Notes: generated by a model from the sequence alone, not told the origin. Shown: positions 26,945-36,276, numbered from the stretch's first letter. The stretch: 46,776 nucleotides of DNA from Chersky-299 sp963749535 (GCA_963749535.1 CAVVNF010000017.1:1-46776); one strand, 5' to 3'. Numbers and translations: made by a program.

Positions 26945-28210
26945 TCAGGCCGAGTAGTCGTCTATGGTCTCGGCGCCGGCCAGCGCTGTAGCCTCCAAGG
27001 CCTTGCGGGCGGTCGCCTTCTGGTATGCGACTCGACGGCGCCAGACGATCACCCCCAGCATGACGATTATCCCCACTGCGGTGGTCACTATTACCGCCGC
27101 TGACACACCCTGGACGATCATTGCCACGAGGTTCGTCACCAAGGTGATCCCCCACAGGATGAGGGTGGTGCGGGTCTGTGACAGGCCGCGCGCCAGAAGG
27201 CCGTGGTGTATGTGGTCGGTGCCTGGAGTAGAGAGAGGGTTCTTGCGCCGGATGAGCCTCCGCAGCACCACTTGAAGCGTATCGAGCACCGGGAGCAGGA
27301 GGAAGAGCCCGGCGGGGAATAGCGCGAAAACCGTGGTGACTTTCAGATTGCCCAGAATGCTAGAGGCGGCAAGGACGAAACCGAAGAAATAGGCGCCACT
27401 GTCTCCCAGGATGATCCGAGAGGGCGGGAAGTTGTGCCGTAGAAAACCGAGGGCCGCGCCGGCGAGGGCGGCGAGCATCAAGATGGCGGCGGTTGGGTTA
27501 CTGGTGAGAGCGACCACGCCCGGAAACTGAGCAGCGACCGCCAGCAAGCTCAGGCTAGTTATGAACGTGACTCCTCCGGCCAGGCCGTCGACGCCGTCGA
27601 TGAGGTTCATCGCGTTCGTGATCCCGATGATCCAGATAAGGGTGAGGAGTACGGATAACGCTGCGGACAAGTGGAAACCGAATGTGAATTTGAAGCGGAT
27701 TCCCGTGCTCACGAGGAGTAGGGCGGTGCACAGTTGCACGATGAGGCGGAACCAGGGCGGCAAGCCGAACTGATCGTCGATAAACCCGGAGATGATGAGG
27801 ACAGAGCCGCCGAGCAAAACGGCCAGCAGCTGTACCTGCACGTGCTCGATGATGTGCGGGCGGAGGAGAGTGGCGATCACCAATGCGACAACCACGGAAG
27901 CGAATATCGCCAAGCCGCCGGCGTTGGGGAGAGGTTCCTTGTTGAGCCGTCGCGGGTTGGGCTCGTCGGCCCAGCCTACCCGAAGGGCGAAGACCCGCAG
28001 CCGGGGGATGAACCTCCAGGCCGCCACGCCGGCGATCCCGAAGGTCAACACAACGCTGACCCAACCCACATGACTGGGGGATGAGATGCCGATCGTCTTC
28101 AGAAAATGGCTTAATGCACCAAGCACGAGAACGATTGTAGCTTCAACTTCCGTTCCGTGCAGGGGATCGTGCCCATGTGGCTCTCGCTCGATGGCGCTCT
28201 GGCTCGCCAC
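26945..28210 (-). CDS. WecA/TagO-type undecaprenyl-phosphate sugar-1-phosphate transferase
   Basis: 421 aa, about 11 TM helices. Diagnostic motifs: 'NKEPLPNAGGLAIF', Asp pair in 'SGFIDDQFGLPPWFRL', 'NAMNLIDGVDGLAGGVTF', 'RIILGDSGAYFFGFVLA', and the cytosolic 'STPGTDHIHHGLLARG' (His-rich loop typical of the WecA branch rather than MraY). It transfers UDP-HexNAc-1-phosphate to undecaprenyl phosphate, the first step of teichoic-acid, arabinogalactan or surface glycan synthesis. The GTG start at 28210 lacks a well-spaced ribosome binding site and is provisional. Confidence 0.92.
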   Translation of the reverse strand: MASQSAIEREPHGHDPLHGTEVEATIVLVLGALSHFLKTIGISSPSHVGWVSVVLTFGIAGVAAWRFIPRLRVFALRVGWADEPNPRRLNKEPLPNAGGLAIFASVVVALVIATLLRPHIIEHVQVQLLAVLLGGSVLIISGFIDDQFGLPPWFRLIVQLCTALLLVSTGIRFKFTFGFHLSAALSVLLTLIWIIGITNAMNLIDGVDGLAGGVTFITSLSLLAVAAQFPGVVALTSNPTAAILMLAALAGAALGFLRHNFPPSRIILGDSGAYFFGFVLAASSILGNLKVTTVFALFPAGLFLLLPVLDTLQVVLRRLIRRKNPLSTPGTDHIHHGLLARGLSQTRTTLILWGITLVTNLVAMIVQGVSAAVIVTTAVGIIVMLGVIVWRRRVAYQKATARKALEATALAGAETIDDYSA

Positions 28211-28497
28211 TCCTACTGAGGTGCGGAAAGGTCTTCGACAGTTGAATGAACTTGATCGGGGTCCTCGACCCTTGACCGAACGTTGACCGGGGCAGCGTGA
28301 AGAGGACCGAGGCCACAGCGGTAAGGGTGTGCTCTCCGTGGAATCGGGCCAGGGACTGGCCCATGTGCGTATCGTTCGAAATCACGCATTCGTGCGTGGC
28401 CGACTGCAAGCACTGCGACAAAGGCGGGATCAGGCGAGAAGCCATGTTGACGGCCTCCGCCGGCGACTCCGGAGCTTCTTGGTGCAATCGCGGCGGC

Positions 28498-28944
28498 CTA
28501 GTGTTTGCGCCGGACCAGCTTGAGCGCCGACCACTCGGTGTCGAGCGCGGCCACTTTCACGTCCACCAGACCGGCGCTGAGGGCCAGCTTGCGGATGACG
28601 TTCTCGTTGAGCTCGCCGGGCAATCCTCCGTGTCGTTTGGCCGCGGCCAGCTTGATCCACGAGATCCACAGCATCCCACCCGGGGTCAGCCGGTCTTTGA
28701 GACTGCTGATGATGTGGGCCAGTTCGGCACGGTTGTTGACGAAGAGATGTATGTAGTCGAGTTCCCCCTCAACGGCCTGTAGCTCTTCGGTAGTCGCAAG
28801 AGACAACAGGCCTTCGGCAAGCGGGGCAAGCGGGTTCGCGTCGCCCTCCGGGGCGCCGATGATGACGCCGCGAGTGCCGGCGCGGTAGCCGAGCTTCTGA
28901 AAAGCCGGATTAGCTGTAGTCGGGTTGTCGTGGTCGTCAGGCAT
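28498..28944 (-). CDS. DUF3052-family protein
   Basis: 148 aa from the ATG at 28944, preceded by AAGGAGAGGGC; an in-frame upstream ATG at 28971 is less well placed. It has a Rossmann-like, methyltransferase-shaped fold without a clear SAM motif: 'KLGYRAGTRGVIIGAPEGD', 'YIHLFVNNRAELAHIISSLK', 'LTPGGMLWISWIK', 'ALSAGLVDVKVAALDTEWSALKLVRR'. Function unknown; common in Actinomycetota. It lies downstream of arsR on the same strand, about 140 bp away, so could be co-transcribed. Confidence 0.75.
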   Translation of the reverse strand: MPDDHDNPTTANPAFQKLGYRAGTRGVIIGAPEGDANPLAPLAEGLLSLATTEELQAVEGELDYIHLFVNNRAELAHIISSLKDRLTPGGMLWISWIKLAAAKRHGGLPGELNENVIRKLALSAGLVDVKVAALDTEWSALKLVRRKH

Positions 28945-29087
28945 GCCCTCTCCTTGTTCAGTGGAAAGCATGATACCTCGCCGAGGGGACACGAGATCTA
29001 CCGGCAGGGCGACGGGATGGCAGCCATGTTCGCAATGAGACCCAGATGAGCGGCCCGGGTGGCTGCTGAGCGTCGCGCTGGCCTGGC

Positions 29088-29477
29088 CTAGGCGCAAGGA
29101 CCTGGGCCGCAACAACCGTTCTGGGCGGCCGCCAGGACCCCTGGGGAAGACGCCAGTTTCTGGCGGAGCTCGTCCAAGCTGCTGTTGCTCAAGGAGGCGC
29201 TCACCGCGTCCAGGATGGCCCGGCGCTCCGGCCCCATGTCGTCCGCGAGCCGGTAGTGCATCCAGACTCCCTCCCGGCGGTCGTCCACAAGGCGGGCGTT
29301 CAGGAGATAGCGGAGGTGCCTCGACGCCTTGGATTGGCTGATCTCCAGGATCTGCTCGAAGTGGCAGACGCACAGCTCCGGCTGCTCCAGCAGCAAGGCG
29401 AGCATCTTCAGGCGCGTCTCGTCTGCCATCGCCTTCAGGACCTCGGTCAGTGCACGTGGTGTCAACGCTTCAGCCAT
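29088..29477 (-). CDS. arsR: ArsR-family arsenic-responsive repressor
   Basis: 129 aa from the ATG at 29477 (AAGG upstream); an alternative upstream ATG at 29510 is in frame but sits in the promoter-like AT-rich region. Winged HTH: 'MADETRLKMLALLL', the metal-sensing 'ELCVCHFEQILEISQSKASR' with Cys36/Cys38, and wing 'EGVWMHYRL'. A C-terminal cluster 'GCCGPGPCA' gives three more Cys that could complete an As(III) site. It is divergent from arsM, which it should repress. Confidence 0.88.
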   Translation of the reverse strand: MAEALTPRALTEVLKAMADETRLKMLALLLEQPELCVCHFEQILEISQSKASRHLRYLLNARLVDDRREGVWMHYRLADDMGPERRAILDAVSASLSNSSLDELRQKLASSPGVLAAAQNGCCGPGPCA

Positions 29478-29520
29478 GCCCTTATAATCGTTTAAGCGGA
29501 TGACTTGCATATATACTGGA

Positions 29521-29541
29521 TCGCTACTAAGATAATAGCGA
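29521..29541. promoter_or_regulatory. Candidate ArsR operator
   Basis: Inverted repeat TCGCTA-N9-TAGCGA located 44 bp upstream of the arsR start, next to a TATATA-containing -10-like stretch on the minus strand (about 29510-29516). Fits autorepression. Not shown to control arsM, whose start is 200 bp away. The rest of 29542-29740 shows nothing recognisable. Confidence 0.45.
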
Positions 29542-29740
29542 AGTCCCGGCTTGAGTAGGGTGGCGGTTCCAAGACTTGTCGGCAGACATGATTGGCATGG
29601 CGGCAGCGGCGACGCAGGATAGGATCACCGGGAGGGGACCTCGTAATCGTGAGGCGCTTGTCTTTTCTCGATAGGTTTCTGAGCTCATTAGCGGTGCAGG
29701 CGTTCATCGGCCGGGCATCGACGAACAACAAGGAGGAATC

Positions 29741-30535
29741 ATGAAAGAGATCGATCAAGAAGTCATCCGAGGAGCCGTACGCTCCCGCTATTCCGGGTTC
29801 GCCACTGAAAAGACCGGTGGCTGCGCTTCTACCACGCCGTGCTGCTGCCCCACTTCGGACAACGCGGAAACCTCGCGCAGGCTCGGCTACAGCGACGAGG
29901 AGCTGGCCTGCGTGCCCGAGGGGGCTAACCTCGGCCTGGGCTGCGGCAACCCTGGGGCGATTGCGGCGCTCAAACCGGGTGAGGTGGTCGTCGACCTCGG
30001 CAGCGGGGCCGGCTTCGACTGCTTTCTGGCAGGGCGGCGGGTGGGAGAGACCGGCCGTGTCATAGGCGTGGACATGACTCCCGAGATGGTGTCCAAGGCC
30101 AGGGAAAACGCCCACAAGGGAAACGTCGCCAACGTCGAGTTCCGTCTGGGGGAGATAGAGCACCTTCCGGTTGCGGATGCCTCGGTCGACGTGATCATCT
30201 CCAACTGCGTCGTCAACCTGTCACCTGACAAACCGGCCGTCTTCCGGGACTCTTTCCGCGTCCTCAAGCCGGGCGGCCGCCTTGCGATCAGCGACGTCGT
30301 GGCCACGGCACCCCTGCCCGAGACGGTATTGGCGGACATGGAGCTACTGTCCGCGTGCATCTCGGGAGCCGCGGATCTGGATGCGCTTGAATCGATGCTC
30401 GCGGAGGCTGGTTTCGAGCAGATCGAGATTTGCCCCATGGAGGAATCGCGAGAGTTCATCCGGGAGTGGGAACCGGAGAGCAAGCTGGAAGACTTCGTGC
30501 TGTCCGCGACGATCCAGGCGCGCAAGCCGTTGTAG
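29741..30535 (+). CDS. arsM: Arsenite S-adenosylmethionine methyltransferase
   Basis: 264 aa, ATG with AAGGAGG 6 bp upstream. SAM-binding motif 'VVVDLGSGAGFDCFLAGR' (residues about 82-99), then 'EIEHLPVADASVDVIISNC'. As(III)-binding Cys are visible at Cys68 (GLGCGNPG), Cys156 (ISNCVVNLSPDK) and Cys206 (LSACISGA). An extra N-terminal cluster 'GCASTTPCCCPTS' may help metalloid capture. It methylates arsenite to mono-, di- and trimethyl arsenicals in the cytosol. It is divergent from arsR. No arsenite efflux pump or arsenate reductase is in the window. Confidence 0.93.
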   Translation: MKEIDQEVIRGAVRSRYSGFATEKTGGCASTTPCCCPTSDNAETSRRLGYSDEELACVPEGANLGLGCGNPGAIAALKPGEVVVDLGSGAGFDCFLAGRRVGETGRVIGVDMTPEMVSKARENAHKGNVANVEFRLGEIEHLPVADASVDVIISNCVVNLSPDKPAVFRDSFRVLKPGGRLAISDVVATAPLPETVLADMELLSACISGAADLDALESMLAEAGFEQIEICPMEESREFIREWEPESKLEDFVLSATIQARKPL

Positions 30536-30726
30536 CGACGTGACCCCCGCTGGGCGCGGGAGCCGTGTCTGTGGCCATACGGGTGTCCACGGTCCGAGCG
30601 AGCGGCCACGGTCCTGCGCGATTTCCTCATTCATGATAGAAAGTACGGTCGAGATGTAGTTCCGAGCCGTCCTCACGAGGCCGCGGCGCGGTACCAGGCA
30701 ACCTCGTTGATGTTGGAGGAGACGAT

Positions 30727-31711
30727 ATGGAAGTGCTGGATCAAGGGGTCAACGCGATCTTCATGGATCCCGATCCGGACAAGGCTCGCGAGTTCTTCCG
30801 CAAGAAACCGCGGGCCATGGTCGACAAGCGGATGACCGAGAAGGAAGCGGTGGAGAGGTTCGTCCCTGACGGCTGTTACCTCGCGATCGGCGGGTTCGGG
30901 GCCAACCGCATCCCCAACTCGATCGTCCACGAGATCGTGCGGTCCGCGCAAAAAGAACCTGGGCTTTCTCGGCCACACGTCCACTCACGATTTCCAGGTG
31001 CTCTGCGCAGGCAAGTGTCTTCAACCGCCTGGATTCCGCCTACATCGTGGGGCTCGAAGCCCGCGGGCTGTCGCCGAATGCCCGACGCTATATGGAGTCC
31101 GGCGAGGTGCAGGTGACCGAATGGAGCAACTACGCGCTGGCCGCCCGCTTGAAGGCCGCCGCCGAAGGCGTCTCCTTCGGGCTCATCCGCAGCATGCTGG
31201 GCACTGACACGTTCAAGATGTCGGAGCCAAGGTCATCGAGTGCCCTTTCACAGGCAAGAAGATGTCGCCGTGCCGGCCATCTGGCCCGATGTGGCCGCGA
31301 TCCACGTGCACGAGGCCGACATGTACGGCAACGCGGTCATCCGCGGCATCTCGGTGGCCGATCTGGAGCTGGCCCGGGCAGCGAAGCGCCTCATCATCAC
31401 CACCGAACACGTGGTGAACAACTCCGTGATACGCGATAACCCCACAGCCACCGTCGATCCCCTTCTACCTGGTGGACGCTGTGGTCGAGGTGCCTTATGG
31501 CAGCTATCCGGGCAATATGCCGTATCTCTACTTCTCCGACGAGGAGCATCTCGCCGAGTGGATGAAGGTGGAGAAGGATCCAGAGGCGTTCGAGAAGTTC
31601 CTGGATCATTACATCTACAGCGTCTCCAATTTCGAGGAGTATCTGGAGCGTTGCGGTGGTCTCAAGAGGATGGAAGAGCTTCAGAAGCTCGAGAACTTGG
31701 TAGAGAACTGA
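30727..31711 (+). pseudogene. Glutaconate-type CoA-transferase alpha subunit, about five frame changes
   Basis: ATG at 30727 after TTGGAGGAGACG. The fragments read in order: 'EAVERFVPDGCYLAIGGFGA', 'NLGFLGHTSTHDFQVLCAGK', 'VFNRLDSAYIVGLEARGLSP', 'AKVIECPFTGKK', 'VAVPAIWPDVAAIHVHEADM', 'IPFYLVDAVVEVPYGSYPGN' and a C-terminus ending 'LENLVEN'. Shifts occur near 30952 (at an A5 run), 31016, 31215, 31270 and 31455. Repairing them gives about 327 residues, the family length. GctA-type subunits bind the acyl and CoA substrates while the Glu sits on the beta subunit. The next gene is the intact beta subunit 29 bp on. Confidence 0.8.
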
Positions 31712-31740
31712 CGACGCTCAGGGCGAAGGAGCTTGCAGAT

Positions 31741-32511
31741 ATGGCACCCGAATACAACATGATGGAACTGATGATTTGCGTGGCGTCCCGGTATCTCGAG
31801 GACGGCAAGACCGTGGCGGTCGGCACCGGCGCTCCCTGCGCCGCAGCGATGCTGGCGCAGAAGACACAATCCCCCAACCTGGTCATTCTCTTCGAGGCCG
31901 GCGGCGTCGCGCCCTTGTTGCCGCAGATGCCGATCTCCGTCGGCGATTCGCGCACGTTCTACAGGGCGGTCATGGCGGCCGGCATGGCCGAGATGATGAC
32001 CACCTGCGCCCGGGGGCAGGTGGATTACGCCTTTCTCGGAGGCGCGCAGATCGACAAATACGGCAACATCAACTCGACCTGCGTCGGCGACTACTACCAT
32101 CCCAAGGTCCGCTTCCCGGGTAGCGGTGGCGCCAACGATTTTGCGTCGATATGTTGGCGGACGATGATCATGACCGTGCACAGCAAGGCCCGGTTCGTGG
32201 AGAAATGCGACTTCATCACCTCGCCCGGCTTCCTCACCGGCGAGGGCGCGCGCGAGGCCGCGGGACTGCCGGAAGGCGGCCCCTACAAGATCATCACCGA
32301 TCTGGCGGTGATGGGTTTTGACGACAAGACCAAGGCCATGACGGTCGAGTCGCTGCATCCGGGCGTGGACGTGGAAAAGGTGCAATCAGAAACCGGCTTC
32401 GAACTGATCGTGCCCGCGCATATCGGCCACACGGCTGCGCCGACCGCTGAGGAACTGCGGATACTCCGCGACGAAGTGGACCCGCTCAGGCTGGTGATCG
32501 GCCGCTCGTAG
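31741..32511 (+). CDS. Glutaconate-type CoA-transferase beta subunit
   Basis: 256 aa from the ATG at 31741 with GAAGGAG 9 bp upstream. 'NMMELMICVASRYLEDGKTV' and 'VGTGAPCAAAMLAQKTQSPN' lead to 'ILFEAGGVAPLLPQMPISVG'; Glu52 is the likely thioester-forming residue. 'VDYAFLGGAQIDKYGNINST' and 'FPGSGGANDFASICWRTMIM' are classic GctB segments. The enzyme moves CoA from acetyl- or another acyl-CoA to a dicarboxylic or hydroxy acid. Intact, but its alpha partner is frameshifted, and a terminator follows. Confidence 0.9.
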   Translation: MAPEYNMMELMICVASRYLEDGKTVAVGTGAPCAAAMLAQKTQSPNLVILFEAGGVAPLLPQMPISVGDSRTFYRAVMAAGMAEMMTTCARGQVDYAFLGGAQIDKYGNINSTCVGDYYHPKVRFPGSGGANDFASICWRTMIMTVHSKARFVEKCDFITSPGFLTGEGAREAAGLPEGGPYKIITDLAVMGFDDKTKAMTVESLHPGVDVEKVQSETGFELIVPAHIGHTAAPTAEELRILRDEVDPLRLVIGRS

Positions 32512-32554
32512 TAGGAGGATACGGCTCGCTCGGGGCCGCCAGAGGAGATTTGAC

Positions 32555-32598
32555 AAGGGCCCGTTCCGGTCTCACAACCGGGACGGGCCTTCTCTTTT
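32555..32598 (+). terminator. Rho-independent terminator of the CoA-transferase operon
   Basis: A strong stem AAGGGCCCGTTCCGGT paired with ACCGGGACGGGCCTT (one mismatch) around a short loop, followed by tctctttt. It sits 43 bp after the beta-subunit stop. Confidence 0.85.
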
Positions 32599-32655
32599 GC
32601 GTCAAGCTGGACCGAGTGCGGCAATCGGAGCGAGCGAAGCGCAACTCAGGCCGGG

Positions 32656-32757
32656 CGGTCCGGCATCGAGAGCGAGCGAGCCGGGGCGCAGACGGCCTAA
32701 AGCAAGAGCGAGCGGAAGCGGGGCTCAGACGGCCTAAAGCGAGAGCGAGCGGAGCGT
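32656..32757 (+). repeat. Degenerate 35-37-bp tandem repeats
   Basis: Two good copies of CAGACGGCCTAAAGC(A/G)AGAG followed by CGAGCGG, 37 bp apart (32689 and 32726), preceded by a decayed third copy. They fill the gap between the terminator and the 3' end of the NYN gene. No spacers, so this is not a CRISPR array. Confidence 0.7.
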
Positions 32758-32840
32758 TGCTCGGACGAAAATGACAGAGGAGAGTAGTAACCCCCGCGGA
32801 GGAGTCGCGATGTGCCATCGCGCAGCCGGAGCGGGGGTTA

Positions 32841-33600
32841 CTACTCGACGAGTCCCTCCACCACGTACGTCCAGCCCGCCTTCTTGTCGCGATGCAGCTT
32901 GATAAAGCCCCGCTTTTCGGCATCCTGCAGGAGGGCGCTGAAGCTGCGATATCCGTAGCCCGACTCGCTGAACGACGGCTTCTTGCGCTGCATGGTGTCC
33001 TTGACCATGGAGGCGAAGATAGGATCCTTGTTCTCCCGGATGAGTGCGGCGATGGACTCGAGCAACAGGTCGAAGACTTCGCGCTTCTCCGCGGGGATGT
33101 CCGTGGAGACCGGGCCCGGGGCCTGGGCGGGCGCCATCTCGAGGTCTTCGTAGAAGATGAACTCGTCGCAGTTGCCGGCTAGGAGATCGGAGGTGGACTC
33201 TTTCATCCCCAATGCCGATCACGTGCTTCCCGTTCTCCTTCAACTTGGAGACAAGGGGAGAGAAGTCGGAGTCGCCGGACACGATCACAAAGGTGTCGAT
33301 GTGCTCCTTGGACCAAGCCAGGTCCATGGCATCCACGGCCAGGCGGATATCTGCCGAGTTCTTGCCGGTCATGGAACGCCGGGGGATCTCGATGAGCTCG
33401 ATGGCGTTCTCGTGCAGCGGTTTTGTGTACTGCTTGTATTCTCCCCAGTCGGCGTAGGCCTTCTTGACGATGACCTTGCCTTTCTCCACCAGCCGCTCGA
33501 GGATCTTGTGGATGTCGAAATCGCCGCGCCGGTGTTTGAAGCCGATGGCCAGGTTCTCGAAATCGATGAACACGGCGAGGGTTCGTTCAGTCTCTGTCAT
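32841..33600 (-). pseudogene. LabA-like NYN-domain protein with C-terminal OST-HTH-like domain, one frameshift
   Basis: ATG at 33600 with GGAAGGAG upstream. The N-terminal NYN/PIN-like nuclease domain has the acidic residues 'LAVFIDFENLAIGF', 'NSADIRLAVDAMDLAW' and 'FVIVSGDSDFSPLVSKLKEN'. After 'GKHVIGIG' the frame changes at a G4 run (33207-33210). Removing one G restores 'MKESTSDLLAGNCDEFIFY' and a C-terminal winged-helix/OST-HTH-like region ('ESIAALIRENKDPIFASMVK', 'GYGYRSFSALLQDAEKRGFI'). Such proteins are thought to bind or cleave RNA. The single homopolymer change suggests the gene may really be intact, about 252 aa. Confidence 0.8.
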
Positions 33601-33808
33601 ATCGTTTTCGGTGCTCCTTCCTTGAGAACCGCACCTGAGGTGTCGCTACATAGGTGAATAGCTTAGCGAAATTCTAAACGCTGGAAGGATTAATTCTGGA
33701 ATACGTTCTATTGTCCTGGTAAAGGCGGCACGGCGATGGGATGCGGCGATCCGTTCGGCTTCGCTCGCCGCTTCGCAGTCGAAATGCGCGTTGACGTAGC
33801 GGCTCCGG

Positions 33809-35050
33809 CTACAGGATCTCCAGGAAGCTCTCCATCTGCTGGATGGATTTCTCGGCCTGCGGTCCGCCACGGGCCAGGGCGTCGCCGTCGATGGCGAGGA
33901 AGGGGATGCCCGCTTCCATGAAGGCGGTGCGGACCACGGGGACCGAACCTACTCCGTGGCGGCAGCCCCAGTGGTTGAAATGCACGGCGCCGTCCACCTT
34001 GAGCTGTTTCGCGAGGGCAAGGGTGAGCCGGGCGCGCCGGGCGGAGGTGCCCCACATGACGTTGTCGGTGAGGCGCTTGGCTAGGCCGGGGAACGGGTCG
34101 GCGGGGTCGACGGTCTCGAGGTGCATCTGGCTCATCTCTTCGAACACCACTGCCGCGCCTCGGTTTTCGATGAGGTCGAAGAGCTCGCGATCGTGATGGG
34201 GGACCGTATGAAGCCAGAGGAGTCGCTTGCGTGGTCGCCCGTCGGGCGTAGGGTCGACCATGAGGCCGCGGCGGCCGCGCTCCGTAAGCATCTTTTCGAA
34301 GTCCTTGGCGCCGGCCTCCGTACCCCAGAGTAGTTGCCCCAGAAAGACGGTCGCGAACACGCGGCGTCCGTTCATCTCGAGGTTTCCGGTGAGGCGCTCA
34401 GACATGACGTGGCCCCATGCCATCGATGCCCGGTTGGAGAGCTCGACGCTCTTCGTAAGCTGGGGTTTGCGCCCGGTCCAACGGCCTATGTTCTCGTGCA
34501 ACTCCCTCATCTGATCGGCGACGTCCGCCACCACCTCCGGCGTCGCTTCGCCTTCGTCCGGCGGCAGAGGCACGCGAATCTCGAAGAAAGGGACGTTGTA
34601 CCGGGTGGCCAGCATATCGAGCAGGCATTCCTTGCCCAAGCAGAGCGGGGTGGTGCCCAGACACATGGCCGGAGCCGGCAGGAGACCGTTCTCAAGGGCG
34701 GCGAGGGCGGTGCGGTGGTAGCTGCAGACGTCCCGGGACAGACGGAGGCGGCCGGTGGCCGCCTCCACGGGGCCTCGCAGGTCGGTACCGGTGAGGACCG
34801 CCGAGGCAACCTCGGGGATCATCGGCGTGATGCCATACGAGGTGAGCAGTTCGGTGGGGAAGAGGTAGGAGACCCAGGGTACGATGGCTCCTGGGCGAAA
34901 AAGCTCCAAGGAGGCGGCCAGGGCGTCGTATTCGAGGCTGGCTCGCGCAGTGCGGGTCTGCACGGCCTTGAGCTTGGTCTGCATGAGGAAGGCCCTGCGG
35001 ACCAGGGCAGCGCCTCTCGTGTCGCCGGTGATGTCGGCAAAGCCGGGCAT
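33809..35050 (-). CDS. 2-hydroxyacyl-CoA dehydratase / benzoyl-CoA reductase D-component family, subunit B-like
   Basis: 413 aa. The N-terminal half has 'PGAIVPWVSYLFPTELLTSY' and the cysteine set Cys109 ('RDVCSYHR'), Cys130, Cys137 and Cys142 ('MCLGTTPLCLGKECLLDML'), candidate [4Fe-4S] ligands. The C-terminal half has 'RRGLMVDPTPDGRPRKRLLW', 'GAAVVFEEMSQMH' and 'DGAVHFNHWGCRHGVGSVPV'. Family enzymes (HgdB, FldC, BcrB/C) use low-potential electrons for dehydration of 2-hydroxyacyl-CoA or ring reduction, needing an ATP-driven activator not seen here. Transcribed 6 bp after the companion gene 35057-36158; the substrate is unknown. Confidence 0.85.
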   Translation of the reverse strand: MPGFADITGDTRGAALVRRAFLMQTKLKAVQTRTARASLEYDALAASLELFRPGAIVPWVSYLFPTELLTSYGITPMIPEVASAVLTGTDLRGPVEAATGRLRLSRDVCSYHRTALAALENGLLPAPAMCLGTTPLCLGKECLLDMLATRYNVPFFEIRVPLPPDEGEATPEVVADVADQMRELHENIGRWTGRKPQLTKSVELSNRASMAWGHVMSERLTGNLEMNGRRVFATVFLGQLLWGTEAGAKDFEKMLTERGRRGLMVDPTPDGRPRKRLLWLHTVPHHDRELFDLIENRGAAVVFEEMSQMHLETVDPADPFPGLAKRLTDNVMWGTSARRARLTLALAKQLKVDGAVHFNHWGCRHGVGSVPVVRTAFMEAGIPFLAIDGDALARGGPQAEKSIQQMESFLEIL

Positions 35051-35056
35051 GATCGT

Positions 35057-36158
35057 CTAGCCCTCCCCGCACACGTCGTCGTCACAGGGGGCGCCGAAAA
35101 GATCGTCGTCAAGAAGGTCGTCGTCGAGAAGTTGCGCCTCCAGGAAGGCTTCCACCCGGGTCCGCAGCGGGCCGCTCGACTCGAACGGGAAGCCCACCTC
35201 GACGTCCAGGAAGGGAAGACTCCGCTCCTCTGCCAGCTCGGCAACGATCAGCGCGTCGTACGATCCAGGATCGCAGAAGCTTTGGCGCGCATAGATGATG
35301 GACGAGGGCTTTGTCTCGTCGAGGCGACGGGCCAGGTGCTCGCGGCGAGGGATGCTTGAGCGCCGGGGGCACATGCCGATCGTGAGCGCTTGCTCGGCAA
35401 GGGCGAAGTCACAGCAGATGCGAGATCGAGGTTCGCGCCGGAATCGGCTCCTGACCCCGTCTCGTCCTCGGTCCCGCGTAGGCTTCCGGCGGCTCCGCGC
35501 CGAGCTGGGCAAGCGGCCGCCAACGATCAGGCGAGGTACAGGATTCGAGTCCCGCCACAGTGGCACCGAGGTCTTCGACAAGGCGGAGAAGCGAATCGTC
35601 GCTGAGAGGCCCGGCGACCACAAAGACGCCCCCGTTCTTGGGCAGGGAGGGGTACTTCACCTGTGGGCTCTGCGCGCTCGCGCTGCCTGTCGAAGCAGGC
35701 GCGCCAGTCGAGCCCCCCTGCATCTCGGCAGTTCGGGTGGTGGGGTCCGCCGAGCCGCGCTCATTGAGTTCGTCCACGCCTCTGGCCAGCCACGCGTCGA
35801 GCCGGCCGAGATCGCCGGCCAGACGCTCGACGGCCGAGCGGTCATTCGCTCGAGGCATCGGCAGCACGAACACTCGTCCCGGATAGGTGGCGTAAAGCAG
35901 ATCGCCGGCGCGACGCATCGCATCGCAACCCCCGGGCACGACCACGCGATCCTCCGGCGGAGCTTCCGAGAGCAGCAGATCCCCGGCGGCGACAAGGCGG
36001 GTCACGAACGGACACGTCATGGGGTGGACGCTCAAAGCTTCGCGGCGCTGGGGCACCTGGGTTTGTTCGACCGCGTTGCCCAGCCACTGTGCCGTGTACC
36101 CGTTGCGGGTGAGTAGGCCCAGCGGGACCAGATTGCATGTGTAGTAAGCGTTTGCCAT
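35057..36158 (-). pseudogene. 2-hydroxyacyl-CoA dehydratase family, companion subunit A-like, frameshifted
   Basis: ATG at 36158. 'ANAYYTCNLVPLGLLTRNGY' (Cys8), 'VHPMTCPFVTRLVAAGDLLL' (Cys49) and 'VVVPGGCDAMRRAGDLLYAT' (Cys78) match the cluster-binding plan of HgdA/FldB-type chains. An unusual Ser/Thr/Gly-rich linker (35640-35760) precedes 'GGVFVVAGPLSDDSLLRLVE'. The frame changes near 35405, after 'IPARTSISHLL', to 'DFALAEQALTIGMCPRR', 'SSIIYARQSFCDPGSYDALI' and 'LPFLDVEVGFPFE'. The C-terminus is strikingly acidic with LLDDDLLDDDL and two Cys. It heads the operon with the 33809-35050 gene. The indel may be an assembly error. Confidence 0.75.
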
Positions 36159-36276
36159 CGCCCGTGAAGGTTAACCGGCAATAGGCCGCGATGGCAACCC
36201 TCGCGAGCGAATATATGTGACCGGTCGACAACTTACCGTCGCGAACGGTTTGTCTTGCCGCTCATCTGGTGCGATA

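Noticed and set aside
32656..32757. Possible CRISPR array
   Set aside because: The repeats are directly tandem, degenerate and without unique spacers, and no cas genes are present.
34334..35359. A 341-codon plus-strand open frame over the dehydratase genes
   Set aside because: It runs antisense to both conserved dehydratase-family chains and has no family resemblance.
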